Assembly: GCF_040239565.1 (NCBI RefSeq)
Contig: NZ_JBEHWS010000001.1
Span: 496,001 to 560,000, forward strand
From: Fulvimarina sp040239565
GTDB lineage: Bacteria > Pseudomonadota > Alphaproteobacteria > Rhizobiales > Rhizobiaceae
Direction: 5' to 3'
Length of the DNA stretch: 64,000 nucleotides
Under the pieces are notes generated by a model that worked only from the letters and a program-made list of their open reading frames with translations, had not been told where the DNA came from and did not search any database. Below are positions 34,277 through 43,319 of the stretch, piece by piece. A program made the position numbers and the translations under genes. How positions within the stretch are numbered: position 1 is the stretch's first letter; the number at the start of each line of letters is the position of its first letter.

Positions 34277-35187
34277 ATATCGATCTCACCGTCGCCATTC
34301 TCATGACTGTCGCGGGGGCGGCGACGCCGCTGCTGATCGCCGCGCTCGGCGAGCTCGTGGTCGAGAGATCCGGCGTTCTCAATCTCGGCGTCGAGGGCAT
34401 GATGCTGATCGGGGCGGTCACCGGCTTCGCCGTCGCCTATTCGACGGGGGTGCCAACCCTAGGCGCGATCGCGGCGCTGCTCGCGGGCGCGCTCGTCTCG
34501 CTGGTCTTTGCCGTCCTCACGCTCTCGCTTATGGCGAACCAGGTGGCGACGGGCTTGGCGCTGACGATCTTCGGCACCGGCGTTTCGGCGCTCATCGGCG
34601 CGCCCTTCGTCGGCATCACCACCTCGACGCTCGGACCGCTCGTTTCCTTCGAAAATCCGGTCCTGAGGCTGATCTTCGGCCATTCGCCGCTCGTCTATCT
34701 CGGCATCGCGCTGACCGTCGGGGTCTGGTGGTTCCTCAAGCACTCGCGCGGCGGCCTTATCCTTCGCGCGGTCGGCGAATCCGACGATGCCGCCCATGCG
34801 ATCGGCTATCCGGTCTTGAAGATCCGCTATCTCGCCGTCCTCTTCGGCGGAGCGATGGCGGGGCTTGCGGGCTGCTATTACTCGCTCGTCCTTACGCCCA
34901 TGTGGGCCGAAAGGCTGACGGCGGGTCGCGGATGGATCGCGATCGCCCTCGTCGTCTTCGCCTCGTGGAAGCCGGGTCGCGTTCTGCTCGGGGCCTATCT
35001 CTTCGGCCTCGTTATCACGATGGAGCTGCAGGCCAAGGCCGCCGGCTTCAACATGTTCGCGCCCGAGTTCCTCGCAGCGCTTCCCTATCTCGCGACGATC
35101 GCGGTGCTCGCGGTCATCTCGTTCGCGAGGAAAGGCGGGGCGAACGCGCCCGCCTGCCTCGGAAAACCCTTCAGGGCCACGGCCTGA
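34273..35187 (+). CDS. Nucleoside-type ABC transporter permease 2
   Basis: A 304-residue membrane protein of the YufQ/NupC type. Markers: ERSGVLNLGVEGMMLIGAVT, MANQVATGLALTIFGTG, LRAVGESDDAAHAIGYPV and RLTAGRGWIAIALVVFASWK. Begins with an ATG overlapping the previous stop by 4 nt. About eight hydrophobic segments. Confidence 0.93.
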   Translation: MNIDLTVAILMTVAGAATPLLIAALGELVVERSGVLNLGVEGMMLIGAVTGFAVAYSTGVPTLGAIAALLAGALVSLVFAVLTLSLMANQVATGLALTIFGTGVSALIGAPFVGITTSTLGPLVSFENPVLRLIFGHSPLVYLGIALTVGVWWFLKHSRGGLILRAVGESDDAAHAIGYPVLKIRYLAVLFGGAMAGLAGCYYSLVLTPMWAERLTAGRGWIAIALVVFASWKPGRVLLGAYLFGLVITMELQAKAAGFNMFAPEFLAALPYLATIAVLAVISFARKGGANAPACLGKPFRATA

Positions 35188-35214
35188 GAGATACGTTCAA
35201 AAGGAGCTCCACCC

Positions 35215-36309
35215 ATGTTCAGCATCACCAAGCGCAGGCTTCTCGCAGCCGCGACTTTTGCCGCGGCCGCGCTGGCCGTGCCCGCGAGCTTCGCGCAGGA
35301 TTCCGCCGAAGGCGGCGAAAAGGTCAAGGCCGGCTTCGTCTATGTCGGCCCGATCGGCGATTTCGGATGGACCTACGCCCATGACCAGGGTCGCCAGTGC
35401 TTGGCTAAGAACCTCGGCGACAAGGTCGAGACAACCTATGTGGAGAACGTCGCCGAGGGACCGGACGCCGAGCGCGTCATCCGCCAGCTCGCGCAGGACG
35501 GGGCGGACATCGTCTTCACGACGTCCTTCGGCTTCGGCAATCCGACCCTGAAGGTCGCCAAGCAGTTTCCGGACGTGAAGTTCGAGCACGCCACCGGCTT
35601 CCAGGCCGGGCCGGAGAACATGGCGCTCTATAACTCCAAGTTCTATCAGGGCCGCGCGGTTCTCGGCACCATCGCAGGCCACATGTCGGAAAGCGGCAAG
35701 GCCGGCTACATCGCCTCCTTCCCGATCCCGGAAGTCGTCATGGGCATCAATGCCTTCCAGCTGGCGGCCCAGAAGGTGAACCCGGACTTCAGGACGCAGG
35801 TCGTCTGGGTGAACTCCTGGTATGATCCGGCCAAGGAAGCCGACGCGGCCAATGCGCTGCTTTCACAGGGTGTCGACGTGATCACCCAGCACACGGATTC
35901 GCCCGCTCCACTGCAGGCGGCTGAAAAGGCCGGCGCGATTGCCTTCGGTCAGGCTTCCGACATGACGAGCTTTGCGCCGAACGCGCATATGACCGCGATC
36001 ATCGATGAATGGTGCCCCTATTACACCAAACGGGTGCAGGCTGTGCTCGATGGCAACTGGGAGTCCCACAATGTCTGGCTCGGCATGGAAGAGGGCGAGG
36101 TCGTAATGGCTCCCTTCAACGACGCCATGCCCGAAGATGTGAAGCAAGCCGCGCAGAAGGTCTATGACGAGACCAAGGCTGGTGAATACGAAATCTTCAC
36201 CGGCCCGATCACGGATCAATCCGGCGAAGAGCGCGTGCCGGAGGGCGAGGAAATGACCGAGGAAGAGCTTCTCAAGATGGATTGGTACGTGGAAGGCGTG
36301 CAGAGCTGA
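35215..36309 (+). CDS. BMP-family ABC transporter substrate-binding protein
   Basis: A 364-residue periplasmic receptor of the basic membrane protein (BMP/Med) family. The signal peptide (RLLAAATFAAAALAVPASFA) is cleaved near residue 24. Then AGFVYVGPIGDFGWTYAHDQ, FTTSFGFGNPTLKVAKQFPD, GYIASFPIPEVVMGINAFQL and the aromatic-rich C-terminus. Relatives bind purine nucleosides. An AAGGAG site precedes the start. Its place inside the purine block supports purine or nucleoside uptake (inference). Confidence 0.92.
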   Translation: MFSITKRRLLAAATFAAAALAVPASFAQDSAEGGEKVKAGFVYVGPIGDFGWTYAHDQGRQCLAKNLGDKVETTYVENVAEGPDAERVIRQLAQDGADIVFTTSFGFGNPTLKVAKQFPDVKFEHATGFQAGPENMALYNSKFYQGRAVLGTIAGHMSESGKAGYIASFPIPEVVMGINAFQLAAQKVNPDFRTQVVWVNSWYDPAKEADAANALLSQGVDVITQHTDSPAPLQAAEKAGAIAFGQASDMTSFAPNAHMTAIIDEWCPYYTKRVQAVLDGNWESHNVWLGMEEGEVVMAPFNDAMPEDVKQAAQKVYDETKAGEYEIFTGPITDQSGEERVPEGEEMTEEELLKMDWYVEGVQS

Positions 36310-36340
36310 GGGCCTTGCGCCTGAATTTCTGAACCATCGC

Positions 36341-36569
36341 GTGTCAGCCCGGCCCTCGAGCCGGGATCCATCCCAGGTCCGACCCGCGAGTGAGCGTCAG
36401 ACGCGGGTCTCTCAACTCTCATCCGTCATCCTCGGGCCTCGTCCCGAGGATCCAGAAGAGTCAAACGAAGACTCAGCAGTCTGCGTATTCGTCGGGCTTC
36501 TGAACAGTCGCCGGGACTGCTCGGGCCGACACATCGCGCTGGATCCTCGGGACGAGGCCCGAGGATGAC
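36341..36569. repeat. Dispersed palindromic intergenic repeat, copy B
   Basis: Fills most of the 328-bp gap between the BMP receptor and puuD. The right part has a perfect 30-bp inverted repeat: 36425-36454 pairs with 36540-36569, enclosing 85 nt; each arm is itself nearly palindromic (CCTCGGG...CCCGAGG). The left part (36341-36372) resembles copy A (CCCGGCCCTCGAGCCGGGAT), and 36378-36406 is a further hairpin with GACCCGCG/CGCGGGTC arms. There is no coding frame. Confidence 0.7.
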
Positions 36570-36637
36570 GAACCTCAGGTGATTGACGCGGCCTTCCGCG
36601 GGCGCGGCCATCGCCTATACCAACTCCCGAGGGCCGC

Positions 36638-37909
36638 ATGTGGACCTATTTCTCCGAATGGCTGCAATTCGCGGTGCGATGGGTCCATGTCATCACTGCC
36701 ATCGCCTGGATCGGCTCGTCCTTCTACTTCATCGCGCTCGATCTCGGCCTTCGGAAAAGGCGTGATCTCGCCGAGGGCGTTGCGGGTGAAGCATGGCAGG
36801 TGCATGGCGGCGGCTTCTACAACATGCAGAAGTACCTGATTGCGCCGGCGGAAATGCCGGAGGATCTGACCTGGTTCAAATGGGAGAGCTACGCCACCTG
36901 GCTTTCCGGCGCGGCGCTGCTCTTCCTCGTCTACTATCTCGGGGCCGAGCTCTATCTGATCGATCCGCAGAAGGCCGATCTGCCGCTCTGGGGCGCGAGC
37001 CTGATCGGCATTGGCGGGCTGGCGCTTGGCTGGTTGGTCTATGACGGGCTCTGCAAGTCGCCGCTGACAAACGACGACACCTGGCTCTTCGTCGCGCTCT
37101 TCGTCTACATCGTCGCGGCGAGCTGGGGCTTCAATGAAGTGTTCTCCGGCCGCGGCGCGATGCTCCACACCGGCGCGATGATCGCGACGATCATGACCGC
37201 CAACGTCTTCCTCATCATCATCCCGAACCAGACGATCGTGGTGGACGATCTGAAGGCGGGGCGGACGCCCGACCCGGCGCTCGGCAAGGCGGCGAAGCAG
37301 CGCTCTCTGCACAACAACTATCTGACGCTGCCGGTCATCTTCCTCATGCTGTCGAACCACTATCCGCTCGCCTTCGCGACCGAGTGGAACTGGGTGATCG
37401 CCGGACTGGTGCTGCTCATGGGCGCGTTGGTGCGCCACTATTTCAACACCGAGCATGCGACGGGTAGGCGGCTCTGGTGGTGCTGGGTCGGCGCGGGGCT
37501 GCTGTTTGCCATCGTTATCACGCTCTCCAGCGTGCCGGGCTGGCGGGACGCCGCGCCAGAAGAGGCGCGGACGTTCACGAAGGACCCGCAGGTGGCGCTC
37601 GCAGCTTCCCCGCTGCTCGATGAGGCCGAGGGCGTTATCCTCTCGCGCTGCTCCATGTGCCATGCCCGCGAACCGCTCTGGCCGGGCATGGCCCATGCAC
37701 CGAAGAATGTCGTTCTCGAAACACGCGACGACATCGTCCACTGGGCACCGGCGATCGAGCGGCAGGCGGTGCGTAGCCATGCGATGCCGCCGGGCAACAT
37801 CACCGAAATGGCACCCGAAGAACGCGACATGCTCCGGCGCTGGCTGGAGGCGGGCGAGGGGATACGGCTTGCTGCCGAACCCGCGCCGACAGAGGTCGCG
37901 GCCCGATGA
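36638..37909 (+). CDS. puuD: Urate hydroxylase PuuD (membrane domain fused to cytochrome c)
   Basis: A 423-residue protein. Residues about 1-310 are the membrane urate-oxidising domain with eight hydrophobic segments (WVHVITAIAWIGSSFYFIAL, VHGGGFYNMQKYLIAP, MTANVFLIIIPNQTIVVDDL, MLSNHYPLAFATEWNWVIAG). Residues about 335-410 are a c-type cytochrome with CSMCH and a probable Met ligand in HAMPPGNITEM. It oxidises urate to 5-hydroxyisourate and sends electrons to the respiratory chain instead of making H2O2. It overlaps guaD by 4 nt. Confidence 0.95.
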   Translation: MWTYFSEWLQFAVRWVHVITAIAWIGSSFYFIALDLGLRKRRDLAEGVAGEAWQVHGGGFYNMQKYLIAPAEMPEDLTWFKWESYATWLSGAALLFLVYYLGAELYLIDPQKADLPLWGASLIGIGGLALGWLVYDGLCKSPLTNDDTWLFVALFVYIVAASWGFNEVFSGRGAMLHTGAMIATIMTANVFLIIIPNQTIVVDDLKAGRTPDPALGKAAKQRSLHNNYLTLPVIFLMLSNHYPLAFATEWNWVIAGLVLLMGALVRHYFNTEHATGRRLWWCWVGAGLLFAIVITLSSVPGWRDAAPEEARTFTKDPQVALAASPLLDEAEGVILSRCSMCHAREPLWPGMAHAPKNVVLETRDDIVHWAPAIERQAVRSHAMPPGNITEMAPEERDMLRRWLEAGEGIRLAAEPAPTEVAAR

Positions 37910-39312
37910 AACCGGTCGCTTCGCCCGGTCGGATGCTGGCGCTGCGCGGCCGGGTCCTCAGCTTTACGGGTGATCCTGCGGAAATCGGAGAGCGGGCCGT
38001 TGTCTTTCACTCCGACGGTGTGGTGCTGATCCGCGACGGATTGATCGAGCGAGTGGGCGAGGCCCAGCCGATCATCGATAGTCTGCCGCCGGACGTTCCG
38101 GTGACGAACCACCATCCGCACCTCATCCTGCCCGGCTTCATCGACCCGCATCTCCACCTGCCGCAGACTCAGGTGATCGCGTCCTACGGCGCGGAGCTGA
38201 TGGAATGGCTGCAGAAATACACCTTTCCGGAAGAGGCGCGCTATTCCAGCCCGCGCATCGCGTCCGATGCCTCGCGCTGGCTGCTCGATACGCTGGCGGC
38301 GAATGGCACGACGAGCGCTTCGGTGTTCTGCACGTCCCATCTGGTGAGCCTCGATGCTTTCATGGGCGAGGCGGACCGGCGGGGACTGCGGATGATCGCC
38401 GGCAAGGTGATGATGGATCGCGGCGCGCCGGAGGCGCTGCTCGATACGCCCGAACGCGGCTATGAGGAGACGAAGACAGCGATCGAGCGCTGGCACGGGC
38501 AGGGCCGGCTGGAGATCGCGATCACGCCGCGCTTCGCGCCGACCTCGACCGAGCTTCAGCTGGAGGCCACCGCAACGCTGGCCCGCGAATTTCCTGATCT
38601 GCCGATCCAGACGCATCTGTCGGAAAATCATGCCGAGATCGCCTATGTGGCCGACCTCTTTCCGAAGGATGCTGATTACACCGCCGTTTACGAACGCTTC
38701 GGCCTCGTCCGTCGCCGCGCGCTGTTCGGGCACTGCATTCACTTGAGCGAGCGCGAACGGGGCGCGCTCGCCTCGGGCGGGGCCTCGGCGATCTTCTGCC
38801 CGACCTCGAATCTGTTCCTTGGTTCCGGTCTGTTTGATCGCGAGGCATTGCGCGCCGCTGAAGTGCGTGTCGGCATCGCGACCGATATTGGCGGCGGCAC
38901 TAGCTATTCCATGCTGCGGACAATGGCAGAGGGTTACAAGGTGCTTGCCCTGAAAGGCCAGAAGCTCACCGCCTTTGAGGCTTTTCGCATGGCGACAGCC
39001 GGCAACGCGGACGCTATAGGCCTCGGCGAGGCCATCGGCCGGCTCGCCCCCGGCCTCGAAGCCGACATCACCGTCCTCGACAGTCGATCGACTGGACCGC
39101 TTTCTCGCCGCATGGAGCGGGTCGAAACGCTGGAAGAGGAACTCTTCGCGCTGATGACCCTCGGCGACGAACGCGCAACCGTCGCGACCTATTCGGGCGG
39201 CCGGATAATCTACGACCGCACAGTGGCGCGCCCTGAGCGATCAGCCGTCGCAAGGCAGAACGAGCCCGCGATTGTCAGCCCCGGTGGCGGACAACGCGGC
39301 TCGGACCAGTAG
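37906..39312 (+). CDS. guaD: Guanine deaminase
   Basis: A 468-residue amidohydrolase-superfamily enzyme converting guanine to xanthine. Zinc-binding and catalytic segments are visible: LPGFIDPHLHLPQTQVIASY, IQTHLSENHAEI, FGHCIHLSERE and the Asp in GIATDIGGGTSYSM. AGNADAIGLGEAIGRLAPGL and EADITVLD form the C-terminal beta-sandwich. Start ATG overlaps puuD stop. It feeds xanthine to XdhAB. Confidence 0.95.
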   Translation: MKPVASPGRMLALRGRVLSFTGDPAEIGERAVVFHSDGVVLIRDGLIERVGEAQPIIDSLPPDVPVTNHHPHLILPGFIDPHLHLPQTQVIASYGAELMEWLQKYTFPEEARYSSPRIASDASRWLLDTLAANGTTSASVFCTSHLVSLDAFMGEADRRGLRMIAGKVMMDRGAPEALLDTPERGYEETKTAIERWHGQGRLEIAITPRFAPTSTELQLEATATLAREFPDLPIQTHLSENHAEIAYVADLFPKDADYTAVYERFGLVRRRALFGHCIHLSERERGALASGGASAIFCPTSNLFLGSGLFDREALRAAEVRVGIATDIGGGTSYSMLRTMAEGYKVLALKGQKLTAFEAFRMATAGNADAIGLGEAIGRLAPGLEADITVLDSRSTGPLSRRMERVETLEEELFALMTLGDERATVATYSGGRIIYDRTVARPERSAVARQNEPAIVSPGGGQRGSDQ

Positions 39313-39330
39313 ACGCGATAGAACGGTTCC

Positions 39331-40032
39331 TCAGCTCGACGGACAATGCGCGCCCGTCGCGGCCCAGGCTTCGTAGAGCTGGCCGAACTGCTCCTGGGTG
39401 CCCGGAACCGGCTCGCGGCCTTCGCCCGGCTCCCAGCCCCAGCCGACGAGATCGTCTTCGGCCATGTGCTCCACCAGTTCGGCGAGGGTCTTCCCGCCAT
39501 TGCGGTCTTCGTCCTTAATCTGCTCGCAGATCTCGGCGAGGGACTTGCCCTCCCAAGCCATCTCGATCGGCGCGAGATGCCAGCTCGGATTGCCGGGGAT
39601 CGACTGGATATCCGGGCTCTGGCCGACGATCTGGGCGTTCTCGGGCCCGTGGCAGGTGTTGCACATCATGCCGGGCACGCCGAAATTGGCGTCTCCACGC
39701 TGAACCGGCGGCTGATGTTCGGTCATTTCCATGTTCTGAAGCGGGGAATCTCCCGCAGGATGGCAGTTCACGCAGCGCGGGTGCTGCAGCACCTTGCCAG
39801 TCTCTTCGAAGATGGCAATCGAGCGCTCGGTCTCGTCTGAGATCGAGTCGAAGTCGGAGACCGATTTCAGGCCCTCGGTGGTTTCCTCGGGCGTCATCGG
39901 TTGGGAAGCTTCGCCGGTGGCGGGGTCGCGGTCCTGAGCGACCACTGGCGAAGAGACGACAAGCGAAGCCGCAGCGATGGAAAGGACGAAGCCGGCAAGG
40001 CTGTTACGGGAGACGAGTTTCACGGGCGGCAC
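39331..40032 (-). CDS. Periplasmic diheme c-type cytochrome
   Basis: A 233-residue exported protein with a signal peptide (GFVLSIAAASLVVSSPVVAQ, cleavage about residue 32) and two heme c motifs, CVNCH (around residue 87) and CNTCH (around residue 123). It follows a periplasmic molybdenum hydroxylase on the same strand by 88 nt, so it is probably its electron acceptor. It begins with GTG; a second in-frame GTG lies 9 nt further in. Convergent with guaD. Confidence 0.85.
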   Translation of the reverse strand: MPPVKLVSRNSLAGFVLSIAAASLVVSSPVVAQDRDPATGEASQPMTPEETTEGLKSVSDFDSISDETERSIAIFEETGKVLQHPRCVNCHPAGDSPLQNMEMTEHQPPVQRGDANFGVPGMMCNTCHGPENAQIVGQSPDIQSIPGNPSWHLAPIEMAWEGKSLAEICEQIKDEDRNGGKTLAELVEHMAEDDLVGWGWEPGEGREPVPGTQEQFGQLYEAWAATGAHCPSS

Positions 40033-40120
40033 TCACTTTGCGCAGGAAATGGTCAGTCGATAGGAATGCCGGCCACGCCTTGCGTGACCGGCGAAAGCCT
40101 TGTCGGCTCGATAAGAGGTC

Positions 40121-42313
40121 TCAGGCACCTGCCGTGCGCGAGGGCACGATGGGCAGGCTTTGAACGGGCTCACCGGTCAGGCGCCGCCATGCATTCGCGA
40201 CGGCGGGACCGATCGGCGGAACGCCCGGCTCGCCGACACCGGTCGGCGCCTCGGTCGATTCGATGATCGCGACCTCGACCTCCGGCATTTCGGAAATGCG
40301 CAGGGACCGGTAGTCGTTGAAGTTCGACTGAACGATCCGGCCGCCTTCTTCGAGCGTGATCTCGTCGTAAAGGACCGCGCCCAGCCCGTAGCCGATGCCG
40401 CCTTCCATCTGCGCCTTGATGATGTTCGGATTGACCGCGACACCGCAATCGACGGCGCACCAGACCTTATGCACCCTTGGCCCGCCATCGTCGCCGAGAG
40501 AAACCTCGGCGATTTCGGCGACATAGGTCGAGAAGCTCTTGTGAACGGCGACGCCCCAGGCCCGTCCTTCCGGCGGCGAGCCGTTCGCAAAACCAGCCAT
40601 TTCGGCAACCCGGGTCAGCACACCACGTTCGCGCGAGCCTTCGGGAAGAAGAGCGAGACGGCCCTCGACGGGATCCTTGCCGGCTTCCTCAAGAAGCTGA
40701 TCGAGGAAGGTCTCGACCGCAAAAGCCGTGTGGGTGTGGCCGACCGAGCGCCACCAGAGGATCGGCACGGGCAGGGTCGTGTTGACCGACATCACCCTCC
40801 GGTTCGGGATCTGGTACGGGCTGTCGGATGCGCCCTCGACGCTGGTCTCGTCGATCTCGTCCTTGTTCATGATGGACTGGCCGACGATCGCCTGATCCCA
40901 GGCGACGATATTGCCGTCGCCGTCGACGGCGCCCTTCAGCTTGTGGATGTAGATTGGACGATAGAAGCCACCCCGGATATCGTCTTCGCGTGTCCAGACA
41001 TGCTTGACGGGGCGATCCATCCCCGCGGCTTTGAAGACCGCCGCCGCTTCGCGCATGTAGGGCGAGCCGAACTGGGCCCGGCGACCGAAGGAGCCGCCAG
41101 CGAGCTGTGTGTTGACCCGGACATTCGCCGCATCGACCTCGCAGACTTCCGAGATCGCCGCCTTGTCCTGTCCGGGAAACTGGGCGCCATTATAACAGTC
41201 GATCGAGCCGTCCTCGCGGCGGATCAAGACCGAATCGAGCGGCTCCATCGGCGCGTGGGCGAGGAAGGGAAAGCGCATCGTGGACTCGATCGTGGTCAGG
41301 CCGTCCTGATTGAGATTGGCCGCGACATCGCCCTGATTGGCGGCTTCCAATTCGTTCTCGCCGCCGATCTGGGAAAGATAATCTTCGAAGATCGCCTCGC
41401 TCGAGCGGCTTTCGGCTTCCGCGAGATCCCACTCGACTTCGAGAGCGGCACGGCCCTTCAGAGCGGCAAAGGTCGAATCGGCATAGACCGCGACGCCTTG
41501 CGGCACCTGTTTCACATCGACGACGCCGGAGACTTCCCGTGCCTTCGAATCGTCGAAGCTCTTTACCTTTGCGCCGAAATGATCGGGATGTTTGACGACC
41601 GCGATCAGCATGTCCTCGAATTCGATGTCGAGGGTGAAGATTGCGCTGCCGTTCGTCTTTGAAATCGTGTCGACCTTTTGCCGATCGGTGCCGATCAGGA
41701 CGAAGTCTTCTTGATTTTTCAGCGTCGGCTCCGATGGCGCGTCCATATCCGCCGCCTTATTTACGAGCGAACCGAAGTCGGAGCTGTTGCCCGAGGCCTT
41801 GTGGCTGATCGTGCCCTTGGAAACGAGGATTTCGTCGGCGGGAACATCCCATTCTTCGGCAGCGGCCGCGACCAGCATGGCACGCGCGGTGGCGCCGGCC
41901 TTGCGCATCTGCTCATAGGAATTGGCGATCGCCGTCGACCCGCCCGTGCCCTGAAGGCCGAATGCGAGGTTCTTGTAGACGTCGTCATCGGCCGGCGCGG
42001 CCTCGACCCGCATCTGGCTCCAGTCGGCGTCGAGTTCTTCGGCGACCAGCGTCGCAAGGCCGGTATAGGGGCCTTGGCCGAATTCGATATGCTTGGAAAG
42101 GATCGTGACCGTGGAGTCCGGTGCGATCCGCACGAAGGCGTTGAAAGCGCGTGCTGCGTCGTTCTGAACGTCCGCCTGGATGACGGCCTTCTCCTGGCCT
42201 TTCGCAAAGCCCTTCGGAACGAGCGTCATTCCGATGACGAGGCCGGCTCCGGTGAGGAAGGCGCGGCGGGTCGGGCGAATGCCGCCCGTCGTGTTCGTGT
42301 CGTGAATACCCAT
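40121..42313 (-). CDS. Tat-exported molybdopterin hydroxylase, large subunit (isoquinoline 1-oxidoreductase beta type)
   Basis: A 730-residue xanthine-oxidase-family large subunit. The N-terminus carries a twin-arginine signal (RPTRRAFLTGAGLVIGMTLV), so it is exported folded with its cofactor. Molybdopterin-binding segments include AGGSFGRRAQFGSPYMREAA, VGHTHTAFAVETFLDQLLEE, AVDCGVAVNPNIIKAQMEGG and the catalytic Glu in TGVGEPGVPPIGPAVANAWR. Relatives oxidise N-heterocycles or aldehydes in the periplasm. The start is the ATG at 42313, just ahead of the Tat motif; the open frame upstream lies within the small-subunit gene. The substrate is not predictable. Confidence 0.9.
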   Translation of the reverse strand: MGIHDTNTTGGIRPTRRAFLTGAGLVIGMTLVPKGFAKGQEKAVIQADVQNDAARAFNAFVRIAPDSTVTILSKHIEFGQGPYTGLATLVAEELDADWSQMRVEAAPADDDVYKNLAFGLQGTGGSTAIANSYEQMRKAGATARAMLVAAAAEEWDVPADEILVSKGTISHKASGNSSDFGSLVNKAADMDAPSEPTLKNQEDFVLIGTDRQKVDTISKTNGSAIFTLDIEFEDMLIAVVKHPDHFGAKVKSFDDSKAREVSGVVDVKQVPQGVAVYADSTFAALKGRAALEVEWDLAEAESRSSEAIFEDYLSQIGGENELEAANQGDVAANLNQDGLTTIESTMRFPFLAHAPMEPLDSVLIRREDGSIDCYNGAQFPGQDKAAISEVCEVDAANVRVNTQLAGGSFGRRAQFGSPYMREAAAVFKAAGMDRPVKHVWTREDDIRGGFYRPIYIHKLKGAVDGDGNIVAWDQAIVGQSIMNKDEIDETSVEGASDSPYQIPNRRVMSVNTTLPVPILWWRSVGHTHTAFAVETFLDQLLEEAGKDPVEGRLALLPEGSRERGVLTRVAEMAGFANGSPPEGRAWGVAVHKSFSTYVAEIAEVSLGDDGGPRVHKVWCAVDCGVAVNPNIIKAQMEGGIGYGLGAVLYDEITLEEGGRIVQSNFNDYRSLRISEMPEVEVAIIESTEAPTGVGEPGVPPIGPAVANAWRRLTGEPVQSLPIVPSRTAGA

Positions 42314-42318
42314 GGTCC

Positions 42319-42777
42319 TCAGCCCTCCATCGAGTCGGCGGCGTTGTGAATTGCCTGCCGGATGCGCTGATAGGTGGCGCAGCGACAAATATTGCCCGCC
42401 ATCGCACCGTCGATGTCCTCGTCGCTCGGCTGGGGGTTCATCTGCAGGAGCGAAACGGCGGACATGATCTGTCCGGACTGGCAGTAACCGCATTGCGGCA
42501 CGTCGATCTCGGTCCAGGCTGCCTGGACGGCTTTGGCTTCGCGCCCGTCGATGCCCTCGATCGTTGTGACGGTCGAACCTTCGAGGCTGGAGATCGGCGT
42601 CACGCATGAGCGCCGCGTCATGCCGTCGACATGCACGGTGCAGGCGCCGCATTGAGCGATGCCGCAGCCGTATTTCGTACCGGTCAGCGTTTCCGCGTCG
42701 CGAATGACCCAGAGCAGAGGCGTTTCCGGATCGCCGTCGAATTGGCGCTGTTCGCCGTTCAGGGTGAAAGAGACCAT
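42319..42777 (-). CDS. [2Fe-2S] small subunit of molybdenum hydroxylase (isoquinoline 1-oxidoreductase alpha type)
   Basis: A 152-residue ferredoxin-like subunit. The plant-type cluster Cys are in YGCGIAQCGACTVHVDG and RRSCVTP; the second cluster Cys are in CGYCQSGQIMSA and ICRCATYQRIRQAI. There is no FAD domain in the operon, so electrons must leave through another partner, probably the diheme cytochrome. The start at 42777 follows AAGGAG; codons upstream are unconserved. 5 nt before the large subunit. No Tat signal of its own; it would be carried out with the large subunit. Confidence 0.92.
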   Translation of the reverse strand: MVSFTLNGEQRQFDGDPETPLLWVIRDAETLTGTKYGCGIAQCGACTVHVDGMTRRSCVTPISSLEGSTVTTIEGIDGREAKAVQAAWTEIDVPQCGYCQSGQIMSAVSLLQMNPQPSDEDIDGAMAGNICRCATYQRIRQAIHNAADSMEG

Positions 42778-43033
42778 CGGCCGCTCCTTTTTTGAAATGT
42801 GCCGAACGCGCTGGAGACGCCAGTCGAGAAGACCGGGAACAATCCGTCTGAACACTTCGATTAGGCGGTGCGCGAGCGGAAAACGTCGTATTTCTGGAGG
42901 GTAAGCGATTTAGAATGTTTCGCAAGAGGCCGGGCAAACGACCGGACTGTTTCGCGCTCCGTTAGCCGCGACCTGACACAGCAAGAAACTTGCGGGTCGA
43001 TGGACTGCGGGTCTCTTGCGGCGTGCGCACAAC
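42778..43033. other. Intergenic region upstream of the molybdenum hydroxylase operon
   Basis: About 255 bp between the hydroxylase operon start and the csbD terminator. It must contain the operon's promoter, but I see no clear -35/-10 pair or operator palindrome. No coding frame. Confidence 0.3.
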
Positions 43034-43062
43034 GAAAAAGAGCCGCCCGGATCGGACGGCTC
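43034..43062 (-). terminator. Rho-independent terminator of csbD
   Basis: On the minus strand, GAGCCGTCC pairs with GGGCGGCTC around a GATCC-type loop, followed by TTTTTC. It lies 26 nt after the csbD stop. Confidence 0.75.
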
Positions 43063-43087
43063 GACGCACTTCAAAACTTCATGAAGC

Positions 43088-43273
43088 TCAGTGGTTGCTT
43101 TGGTCTTTGACGGCGTCCTTGACCTTGCCATAGTTCTTCTGGGTCTTGCCTTCGGCCTGATCGGCCTCGCCTTGAGCCCGCATTCTTTCGTTACCCACAG
43201 CCGAGCCGACCGCTTCCTTGACCTTGCCGCCGGCTTCTTTCGCTGCGCCCTTGATTTCATTCTTGTCGACCAT
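43088..43273 (-). CDS. CsbD family stress protein
   Basis: A 61-residue highly charged protein with the CsbD pattern DKNEIKGAAKEAGGKVKEAV, AQGEADQAEGKTQKNYGKVK, rich in Lys, Glu, Ala and Gln and lacking hydrophobic core or Cys. CsbD proteins are induced in the general stress response in many bacteria; the molecular role is unknown. GGGAGG precedes the ATG at 43273. An EcfG-like promoter lies 47 nt upstream, and a terminator follows, so it is monocistronic. Confidence 0.9.
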   Translation of the reverse strand: MVDKNEIKGAAKEAGGKVKEAVGSAVGNERMRAQGEADQAEGKTQKNYGKVKDAVKDQSNH

Positions 43274-43319
43274 GAGGGGCCTCCCGAATTTTGCGTTAAA
43301 CATTGATTTTCAGTGTAAA

